Of a DNA stretch of 20,825 bases, positions 14,912 through 20,825 are shown piece after piece. The position numbers were made by a program, and so were the translations under genes. Under the pieces are notes generated by a model. The model was given only the letters and a program-made list of their open reading frames with translations, was not told where the DNA came from and ran no database searches. Origin of the DNA: Promethearchaeota archaeon (GTDB lineage Archaea; Asgardarchaeota; Lokiarchaeia; Sigyniarchaeales; SOKP01). Numbering within the stretch: position 1 is the first letter of the stretch; every line of letters starts with the position of its first letter. The DNA lies in contig JAUWNA010000005.1 of the NCBI GenBank assembly GCA_030612905.1, forward strand, positions 1 to 20,825, read 5' to 3'.

Positions 14912-17263
14912 TTAGGAGTCACTACGATATTTAAATCTACTTAACTTATAGATTTCTTGAGCGATTTTCTTTCCAATACTCTCAACTTTCAATAAATCAC
15001 CAATTTCAGCATTGAAAATATCTTGGAGGGATTTCAATTCTCGAAGAAGGTTTCTTGCTCTAAGCGAATTTACACCAGGAACGCCTGCAACAATGTATTC
15101 TAATAAACGAGAAATCTCGATGGGTTTCTTCTCAAATCTTAGTTTTAACTCTCCTTTAGCACTAGATTGTTCTTTTTTCGCTAATTGAAAAAGGAAAGTA
15201 GCAGTTTCAGTGGAATCTTTTGTTTTGTATATAGAAATCCCTAAATTCAAAATAATGGAAGTTATAGCACCGTAAAGCGCGTTTTGATTAATATTCGAAT
15301 TAATTAAAGGGTCTCCTTCTAAAATTAAGATGGGTCTAATAAAATTATTTTTTAAATCGTTCAGTTCGTTAAATAATCTTCCATCTTTAATAGAATCATT
15401 AAAATCTTGGGCAGATTTTCGTTCAATCCCAACTCTTTCCGACACTACATAATCCGCCACAGATAGTTGTTTTAATTTTAAATCAACTCCCATTAAAGAT
15501 AGCGTCCTAACAACCGCAGAGGCGGTTTCTCTATTGTCACAAATAATTGTAAATTCTTCGGCACCTTCAATTTTTTGGATCAACTTAATTTCATTTTGCT
15601 TTTTTAACTTAGCCTTATCTCTACCATCTTTTTCTTTTTTAACGAAATTTAAGAGACTCGATTGCCCAACGACTTTAGAGTTGGAATCAGTTTCTTTTAT
15701 TTTTTTTAAACTCTGCTTCATAGTATGCTCCTTAGCTTTTTCTGCCCAATAGTATCCTTCATCACGAGTACCTTTAGCCATTAAAATAATGACTTTTCCT
15801 TCTTTTTTTCTACCAGTCCTCCCGCGACGTTGAATCGAACGTACAGCACTCGGAACGACATCGTAAAAAATAACTAAATCACATTCTGCTATATCTAACC
15901 CTTCTTCGCCAACGCTCGTCGATATTAACGTATTGTAAATTCCCTCTTTAAAGTCGTCAAGAAGGTTGATTTGTTCCTTTTGAGTTAAACCTTTGTCAGA
16001 TGCTTTATTCTGTTGTCCAATGAATTTATGTGCCGTTATGCTTGGATCTTTTTTAAGAAATTTAACTATATTGTTAACAGAATCTCGAAAATGACAAAAT
16101 ACTAAAATTCTTGAATCATTATTTCCAATTATCTGATTATGTAGAATTTCTGCTAATTTCTCTAGTTTAGGATGTATAACTCCTTTTATTTTGTTAGCTT
16201 CAATTAAATCAATAACGCGTTTGATGTCAGGATCTCTTAAAAGTTCTTTTAACGATTTATTTGCTGTATTTTGTTTTATCTTTTCTATGTTTTTTTTCAT
16301 GTAACCATCTAAAGCGCTCAACCCCTGAGTTTCTATTAGTTCATCCATATGAGAAAGCCTTATGGCATTTGCGGTATATTTTTTAGCCGTAAATAATTGG
16401 AACTTCTCGTCATCAGTTCTAGATGTCGAAATCCTCCCATTGATTACTTTATCTAAAGCTAACAAATTCTTTCTTGTAACTTTTGAGATATCTGATGTAT
16501 TCAATAATTCCTTTTGCTTTAACCATTTATAAATTGTTCTTAATTTTTCTGTAATAACTTTTTTAATTTCTAAAAACTCGCTTGGAAGCTTAACCTTAAT
16601 CCACTCGTTATCGACTTTGTAAATGTAAGGTTTAACATCTGAATCAAGATCTGTTCTAATTTCAAGGTGACCGATAAATAAATTGTTTTTTATTTCGTTA
16701 ATCTTCCCTTCCGTTGATCCTGGACTTGCCGTAAGCCCTAATATTTGAGGATTGTTCGAAGATTCCATATACTTTTTAGCAATAAAACAATATGCGTAAT
16801 CCCCAACAGCACGATGACATTCATCAAAAATAATCAAACTAACACTATTTATTGAATAAAGATTTGAAATTATGTCATTTTGGAGCACTTGTGGCGTCAT
16901 AAAAGCGACCTTTAAATCATCCCATAATTCTTTCCTTTTTTCTGGTGAAGTCGTTCCTGTAATTGCTTTCAAGCTTTGGGAAGGAATGACAGTTAATCCT
17001 AAGAACGATTTATAATGTTGATTAACTAATGGTTTGGTTGGAGCTAAAAATATTACTTTTGAATTGGGTTTTTCTGTTAATCTCTGTACCGCTAACATCA
17101 AGCCTATAATCGTTTTTCCTAGTCCCGTAGGAATAACCACTAAACAGTTGGTGTTTAGGCAATTAATAAATATACTTTCTTGATAAGCTCGCCTTAAGAC
17201 TGTATTTTCTTTAATTAAAGGGTGAGATATATACTGTTCTTTTTTCGATATAGAGATCACCAA
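14912..17263 (-). CDS. hef: Hef: helicase-associated XPF/FANCM-type endonuclease
   Basis: Stalled-fork and branched-DNA processing protein, related to eukaryotic FANCM and XPF. Residues 1-520 are a superfamily 2 helicase: Walker A PTGLGKT (45-51), DECH box (147-150), TAS (178-180), and QRRGRTGR motif VI (478-485). The linker 521-565 carries QSSLLNFV (534-541), which resembles a PCNA-binding box. Residues 570-700 are the XPF nuclease: CDNRE (575-579), and IERKSAQDF with Glu614, Arg615, Lys616 and Asp620. Residues 715-775 form tandem helix-hairpin-helix motifs (GVPGVNSLRARNLL, ESIGKKIA). The length of 783 is usual. The start TTG 17263 is followed by GTG; the bases GGTGAT here also match a Shine-Dalgarno, so the exact start is uncertain by a few codons. 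It is convergent with the aminotransferase. Confidence 0.96.
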   Translation of the reverse strand: MVISISKKEQYISHPLIKENTVLRRAYQESIFINCLNTNCLVVIPTGLGKTIIGLMLAVQRLTEKPNSKVIFLAPTKPLVNQHYKSFLGLTVIPSQSLKAITGTTSPEKRKELWDDLKVAFMTPQVLQNDIISNLYSINSVSLIIFDECHRAVGDYAYCFIAKKYMESSNNPQILGLTASPGSTEGKINEIKNNLFIGHLEIRTDLDSDVKPYIYKVDNEWIKVKLPSEFLEIKKVITEKLRTIYKWLKQKELLNTSDISKVTRKNLLALDKVINGRISTSRTDDEKFQLFTAKKYTANAIRLSHMDELIETQGLSALDGYMKKNIEKIKQNTANKSLKELLRDPDIKRVIDLIEANKIKGVIHPKLEKLAEILHNQIIGNNDSRILVFCHFRDSVNNIVKFLKKDPSITAHKFIGQQNKASDKGLTQKEQINLLDDFKEGIYNTLISTSVGEEGLDIAECDLVIFYDVVPSAVRSIQRRGRTGRKKEGKVIILMAKGTRDEGYYWAEKAKEHTMKQSLKKIKETDSNSKVVGQSSLLNFVKKEKDGRDKAKLKKQNEIKLIQKIEGAEEFTIICDNRETASAVVRTLSLMGVDLKLKQLSVADYVVSERVGIERKSAQDFNDSIKDGRLFNELNDLKNNFIRPILILEGDPLINSNINQNALYGAITSIILNLGISIYKTKDSTETATFLFQLAKKEQSSAKGELKLRFEKKPIEISRLLEYIVAGVPGVNSLRARNLLRELKSLQDIFNAEIGDLLKVESIGKKIAQEIYKLSRFKYRSDS

Positions 17264-17451
17264 AAAATATCGTTCTAAAAAGCTTTTTACAGTTTTTGTT
17301 TTTAATATAAGTTTTAAAGTTACAGAGTCTATAGAATCTCTTAAATTATATTAATACCTTTAATAAATAAAAATTTATTTTAATAAATTTAAATTTCTCA
17401 ATAAAATTAGCGCGAGTGGTTTAGCCGTATAACGACACGCTCACACCGTGT

Positions 17452-17488
17452 AAATCTTCGCTGATTTACAGCGTAAATCTCGACGGTC
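17452..17488 (+). other. variable-region segment of tRNA-Val containing a probable ~32-nt intron
   Basis: Five bases are expected here; 37 are found. Hairpins CGCTG-ATTTA-CAGCG (17459-17473) and an alternative GTAAATC/GATTTAC pairing are present. If the spliced loop is A+GGTC, as in tRNA-Lys, the intron is 17453-17484. I could not fit a canonical bulge-helix-bulge, so the ends are unresolved. Confidence 0.6.
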
Positions 17489-17499
17489 GGGGGTTCAAA

Positions 17500-17529
17500 A
17501 AATTGAAAATCTCTTTCAAATTGAATAAT
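17500..17529 (+). other. noncanonical T-loop intron of tRNA-Val
   Basis: The T-loop reads TTCAAA (17494-17499), a 30-nt insert, then T17530, giving TTCAAAT after splicing. A central helix TTCA/TGAA and an inner TTGAAA/TTTCAA hairpin form, with a 3-nt 5' bulge AAA. The 3' bulge is five bases, so the motif is relaxed compared with tRNA-Lys. Length and site equal those of the tRNA-Lys T-loop intron. Confidence 0.78.
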
Positions 17530-17655
17530 TCCCCCCTTGCGCACCATCTTTAGGCGATGGAAAAATTTAAACTTACTTAATTTACGATAAAAACCAAAAA
17601 AGTTTTATTTTATACTACCTTTCAAAATTTAATTACTATTTCTTTGGTTTATGTT

Positions 17656-17958
17656 ATGTCTTCTTTTTTAGAGTCTCGTGAATTGAGAAAGTTGTATAAA
17701 GAAGTTCGAAAAGATATTAAGGTTGGTTTTATTTTTCTTTCCAGATATGAAAAAGCGCGCATCACAGGTGCAAGAGCACTACAAATTTCATTCGGCGCCC
17801 CTATATTAGTAGATAAGCCTAAGAATTTAATAGACCCAATTAAGATAGCCTTGCTTGAATTAAAATCTAAAATTTTACCCTTAACAATTCGAAGGGAGTA
17901 TCCTTCAGGAGAATATCAAGATATTCCTATTAATAAATTGATTCTTAAAAAAGATTAA
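17656..17958 (+). CDS. rpoK: DNA-directed RNA polymerase subunit K (RpoK, omega/Rpb6 homologue)
   Basis: Small RNA polymerase subunit that clamps the assembled enzyme, equivalent to bacterial omega and eukaryotic Rpb6. The family core is clear: [21 protein letters not shown], then [36 protein letters not shown]. About 100 residues with the chosen start. I take ATG 17656 (protein starts MSSFLES) rather than TTG 17644, because no Shine-Dalgarno supports the TTG and the ATG gives a typical length. It follows tRNA-Val by about 110 bases on the same strand. In many archaea rpoK sits with other polymerase or ribosomal genes; here it is isolated. Confidence 0.95.
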   Translation: MSSFLESRELRKLYKEVRKDIKVGFIFLSRYEKARITGARALQISFGAPILVDKPKNLIDPIKIALLELKSKILPLTIRREYPSGEYQDIPINKLILKKD

Positions 17959-18017
17959 TACTGTTTTGTTATTCATATATATAAAAAAAGTGATATTCGT
18001 TTCAATGTCCTATAATT

Positions 18018-18479
18018 TTATTGAATTCTGTATTTCCCTCTTTCTGTTAGAATATATATTGTCTTTCCTTCGACTTGCTCTGTTTCTAAATAACCCTTAG
18101 AAATTAAAACTTCTAGAATTTTTTCTAAATCTGCTTTTTTAAATGGTTCAATACCCAACTGTATTTTACTTTGATTAACAACAATCGTGATACGTGTAAG
18201 AAACATTCTTTTACTCATAAACGATTCAAGAACTGTAAGCTCGTCGTTAGAAAGGCGTTCAAATTGATCGTGTTCTAAAATTTGGTCTTTAAGAGTTTTG
18301 GCAAGCTCTATTGTTTCTTGACTTATTTCTTGTTTCTTTACTTCAACGTGTTTTAATTGCACCAAATCTTTTGCAACTGGTGATTTTTTATTTTGAGCCA
18401 TTTGCTCTAAGTAATTACGAATTTTTTCTTTATCCCCTACTTCTCTTTTCGAATTCTTATCTTCATTTTTATTCTCCAT
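18018..18479 (-). CDS. uncharacterised protein with C-terminal winged-helix-like domain
   Basis: I do not recognise the full protein. It has 153 residues. The first 20 or so are charged and probably disordered; residues 20-90 are helical with an ELAKTLK-type amphipathic helix. Residues 95-153 look like a winged helix: a helix with SKIQLGIEP, recognition-like KKADLEKILEVLISKGYL, then a TEQVEGKTIYILTERG wing hairpin, as in archaeal transcription regulators. No signal or membrane segment. It is divergent from the GNAT gene over 45 bases and may share a promoter region with it. There is no Shine-Dalgarno before ATG 18479, suggesting a leaderless message. DNA binding is inferred from shape alone. 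Confidence 0.55.
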   Translation of the reverse strand: MENKNEDKNSKREVGDKEKIRNYLEQMAQNKKSPVAKDLVQLKHVEVKKQEISQETIELAKTLKDQILEHDQFERLSNDELTVLESFMSKRMFLTRITIVVNQSKIQLGIEPFKKADLEKILEVLISKGYLETEQVEGKTIYILTERGKYRIQ

Positions 18480-18524
18480 AATAATACGATAAGGAATTTA
18501 ATTATAAAAACTTATATTCAATTA
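18480..18524. promoter_or_regulatory. compact divergent promoter of the winged-helix and GNAT genes
   Basis: Only 45 bases separate the two start codons. TTATAAAA lies about 20 bases before the GNAT ATG, so that transcript would be leaderless or nearly so. Both directions must share this space. Confidence 0.5.
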
Positions 18525-19091
18525 ATGAAAAAAGTTTTAAAGTTAAAAACCGGAGAAACTATTATCATTAGACATGTTAAAGAATCAGATATTGACGGAA
18601 TTTGGAATAATTTCAACAATGTTGTTGATGAAGGAATATATCTTCCAGTTTTTTTCCCGGTAAGATCTGAATTCGAAAAACAATCGTGGTATAATAATAT
18701 TAAAAAAGAAAGAGAAATATGTATTGTAGCTACTCACCCAAAATTAAAAAATCCATACAATATCCTTGGCCAATGTGAAATCTCAAATCTTGAATGGGAT
18801 GCTGCCACTCACGTAGGTAAATTGGGTATAATTATACAAACAAAATTTAGAGATTTAGGCATTGGATTTAATTTAATCGACGAAGCGATTCGAGAATCTA
18901 AAAAGCTAAACAATAAAGAAAAAATTATCTTAAGTTGTTTTTCTAATAATAAAAGAGCTCTATACCTTTATAAAAAAATGGGTTTTCAAATTTTAGGTAT
19001 CAGAAAGAAACAATTTTATATGGATTCTAAGTATTACGACGAAATTCTATTGGATTTGTGGATAGATGATTATTTAGACAACAACCCTTAA
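18525..19091 (+). CDS. GNAT-family N-acetyltransferase (RimJ/RimI-like)
   Basis: Acetyl-CoA-dependent N-acetyltransferase, 188 residues, cytosolic. The opening strand TIIIRHVKESDIDGIWN and the acetyl-CoA loop FRDLGIG (108-114), followed by helix FNLIDEAIRES, are GNAT motif A. LSCFSNNKRALYLYKKMGF is motif B, the typical C-terminal helix and turn. Length and layout fit RimJ/RimI and protein N-terminal acetyltransferases as well as small-molecule enzymes; the substrate is not readable. It is divergent from the winged-helix gene and convergent with the LRR gene (27 bases between stops). Confidence 0.88.
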   Translation: MKKVLKLKTGETIIIRHVKESDIDGIWNNFNNVVDEGIYLPVFFPVRSEFEKQSWYNNIKKEREICIVATHPKLKNPYNILGQCEISNLEWDAATHVGKLGIIIQTKFRDLGIGFNLIDEAIRESKKLNNKEKIILSCFSNNKRALYLYKKMGFQILGIRKKQFYMDSKYYDEILLDLWIDDYLDNNP

Positions 19092-19118
19092 ATTCTTTCG
19101 AATTTAAAAGGGATTTCT

Positions 19119-20648
19119 TTACGGAAATCGAGTTCTCTTTTGATAGATTTCCCAACTCTCGGGAGTTAATGGATTTTCGTTTAAAAAAATAAAGTTCAAA
19201 CTCTTTAAATTATCAATATAACTAAGTTTAAAATCTTTAATATCGTTGTTTTCTAAAAAGAGAATAATTAAACACTCTAGATTATTTATTCCTTCCATCT
19301 GTTTGATATGATTTTTATCAATAAATAGCTCTTGAAGTTTTTTAAGATTTTCTAATCCATCAAATGTTTCAATTTTATTGTTAGAAATCTCTAATTTATT
19401 TAATTCTGTTAGATTATCTAAATTATCAATATTCTCAATAATATTGTTGGATAAACTTAAAACTTTTAAGCTCAGCAAGCGCTTTAACCCCTGAATATGA
19501 GTAATCCGATTATCGTTTATATTTAAAGTAACTAAATTCTCAAGTTTTTCTAAACCAGAAATTGTTTCTATTTGATTAAAAGATAAAAAAAGGGTTCTTA
19601 AATTACATAAATTATCGAGATTTTTTAGTTTTAAAATAGCGTTATAGCTAAGATTTAATAGTACTAAATCGCGCAAATTATCTAAATTTTCAATTTCTAT
19701 AATTAAGTTCCGATCTAGCGATAATTTTTTTAAACTCCTTAAATCCAGATTTTCAATCTTCTTTATTTTATTTGAAGATAAAGTGATTTCCTGGAGATTA
19801 TTCAGGCTGTCTAAATTTTCAATCTTTTTAATTTGGTTCTGCGATAAATTTAAAGTTTTTAATTGTGTTAAATGGCTAAGACCGTGAATAGTTTGAATAT
19901 TATTTCTTTGGAGTTGTAAATGCTCTAATTTAACAAGCTTATTAAAAGCCTGAATTTCAGAAATATCATCCAACTTACTACCCTCACAATTTAACAAGAT
20001 AATTAAACCTTTCCTTAATGTTACGTTATATCCACAAGAATTTACGTAGTAGTCGTAAAGAATCAAATTAAAACAAACTTCTAAGATTGAATGTGGAAGA
20101 GGTGTATCGTAATTAGAATTAAATATCTCTTCGGGAAACTCATAAATCTTTTTCTTAAAACTTAATTTAATAGCTTTCTTCAAATAATCTTTAATGATTT
20201 TTCGAGCTTTTTTTGTGTCAATCAAGTTTAATGTTTCTACAGCAAAGAATTTTTGATCCATATTATTAACATTATTTAATGTAAACTCTAGAAGAGATAC
20301 GAACTTTTTATGATAAAAATAGTTGTCTCGTAAGATGTTCCCTGATAAACCTCTAATTTCAAAACTCTCATCTGAAAGAAATAATTGTTCGAAAAATTTA
20401 AATTCCTTTCCCTCGTCCATAGAAGAATAGAGGTTTAACGCGGTTTCCCTTAAATGGATATTATCTGAATTTACGATCCATTCTTTTAATATATCTCTTG
20501 CTGTTTCTTTACCAATATGTTCCAAATTTTTTTTAATGTAATCCGGATTTAAATCCATCTTTAGATAGTTAAAAATATGTTTGAAATCTTCTATTAAAGA
20601 ATCGTATTGCTTATTTAAAATATATTCTTCAATTTCAAATATATACAA
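19119..20648 (-). CDS. SDS22-type leucine-rich repeat protein with helical-repeat N-terminus
   Basis: A 509-residue protein, no signal peptide or membrane segment. Residues 1-205 are helical and resemble HEAT-like repeats (for example EIRGLSGNILRD at 97-108). Residues 238-495 carry about eleven leucine-rich repeats of 22 residues, each LxxLxxLxLxxNxIxxIxxLxx, the SDS22 pattern of eukaryotic PP1 regulators, with a capping repeat at the end. These domains are protein-binding scaffolds. The start is uncertain: the frame has no ATG between its upstream stop at 20661-20663 and this point, so TTG 20648 is used. It is convergent with the GNAT gene. Partner and function cannot be read. Confidence 0.85.
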   Translation of the reverse strand: MYIFEIEEYILNKQYDSLIEDFKHIFNYLKMDLNPDYIKKNLEHIGKETARDILKEWIVNSDNIHLRETALNLYSSMDEGKEFKFFEQLFLSDESFEIRGLSGNILRDNYFYHKKFVSLLEFTLNNVNNMDQKFFAVETLNLIDTKKARKIIKDYLKKAIKLSFKKKIYEFPEEIFNSNYDTPLPHSILEVCFNLILYDYYVNSCGYNVTLRKGLIILLNCEGSKLDDISEIQAFNKLVKLEHLQLQRNNIQTIHGLSHLTQLKTLNLSQNQIKKIENLDSLNNLQEITLSSNKIKKIENLDLRSLKKLSLDRNLIIEIENLDNLRDLVLLNLSYNAILKLKNLDNLCNLRTLFLSFNQIETISGLEKLENLVTLNINDNRITHIQGLKRLLSLKVLSLSNNIIENIDNLDNLTELNKLEISNNKIETFDGLENLKKLQELFIDKNHIKQMEGINNLECLIILFLENNDIKDFKLSYIDNLKSLNFIFLNENPLTPESWEIYQKRTRFP

Positions 20649-20825
20649 ATTTTTGTTTTTTAATTATCTCAATTCATTTGTATACACAAATAGATTTTAT
20701 TGGGATTTCAAAAGCCATGATTTGTTATACTAAATAAAAAAAGAAAAAATTAAATGAAAAAATTATTTTGTGATTTTTCTGTATTGATAGTAATATATAC
20801 TTATTTTTTTTAATGAAATAGCCCC
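20649..20825. other. AT-rich DNA at the right window edge
   Basis: Holds the upstream region of the LRR gene. T/A-rich with no gene, tRNA or repeat that I can support. Confidence 0.4.

Larger units (their letters stand above)
17410..17543 (+). tRNA. tRNA-Val(CAC) with variable-region insertion and T-loop intron
   Basis: Acceptor GCGCGAG (17410-17416) pairs with CTTGCGC (17536-17542, one G.T pair); discriminator A17543, then a genomic CCA (17544-17546). Anticodon stem ACACG (17435-17439) pairs perfectly with CGTGT (17447-17451) around loop CTCACAC, anticodon CAC at 17442-17444. Variable positions 17452-17488 hold 37 bases instead of about 5, so about 32 are probably an intron. T-stem GGGGG (17489-17493) pairs with CCCCC (17531-17535), and the T-loop spans 37 bases, implying a further 30-nt intron. 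The invariant G19 is T here. The D-stem has one mismatch. Other loop and stem features match archaeal tRNA-Val. Confidence 0.87.

Noticed and set aside
17447..17475. Alternative tRNA-Val anticodon stem ACGCT/AGCGT with a 37/38 intron
   Set aside because: It would place A at position 33 where U is invariant; the adjacent ACACG/CGTGT stem is perfect.
19181..19930. Regular repeats of about 66 bases, considered as a CRISPR or minisatellite
   Set aside because: They are the DNA of 22-residue leucine-rich repeats in a coding frame, too diverged for CRISPR repeats.

Overview
The window is AT-rich archaeal chromosomal DNA. Archaeal markers are a transcription factor B, RNA polymerase subunit K, a Hef helicase/nuclease, a DUF1922-type zinc ribbon, bulge-helix-bulge tRNA introns and GGTG/GGAGG-type Shine-Dalgarno sites. 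A Ras/Rab-like small GTPase with a zinc-ribbon tail, an SDS22-type leucine-rich-repeat protein and a JAMM-domain protein alongside Hef suggest an Asgard archaeon, perhaps Lokiarchaeia-like. That placement is inference; no 16S rRNA gene is present.

Layout. 1-436 (-): JAMM/MPN protein, cut by the window edge. 683-916: intron-containing tRNA-Ser(TGA) and tRNA-Lys(CTT). 954-3107 (-): two tandem paralogous regulators, each with an RHH-like region, a histidine-kinase dimerisation domain without ATPase, and a receiver. 3108-3721: long AT-rich gap with dyad symmetries, then TFB (+). 4736-7196 (-): PhoU-like/DUF47, Pit-type phosphate permease, second divergent DUF47. 7384-10575 (+): small zinc ribbon, then the TldD and TldE peptidase pair, which abut exactly. 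10631-12209 (-): UDP-glucuronate decarboxylase-like enzyme overlapping a one-pass, sequon-rich DUF1616-like protein. 12210-12673: gap with a strong imperfect hairpin. 12674-13264 (-): small GTPase whose P-loop lies upstream of the first conventional start codon. 13586-14893 (+): class III aminotransferase, convergent with Hef (14912-17263, -). 17410-17543 (+): tRNA-Val(CAC) with two extra segments, then RpoK (+). 18018-19091: divergent winged-helix and GNAT genes. 19119-20648 (-): LRR protein.

The phosphate genes form one transport/regulation unit, TldD/TldE one heterodimeric protease, and the decarboxylase/DUF1616 pair probably serves cell-surface glycan or glycoprotein. TFB, RpoK and the tRNAs are information-processing genes; the tandem RHH-DHp-REC proteins look like a kinase-dependent transcriptional switch whose kinase lies elsewhere.

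The least ordinary features are four tRNA introns in three genes (two in the T-loop and one in the variable region), the tandem RHH-DHp-REC regulators, the zinc-ribbon GTPase with an apparent ATT start, the hairpin at 12530-12567, and several genes where a GTG that looks like a start is better read as part of a GGTGAT Shine-Dalgarno site.
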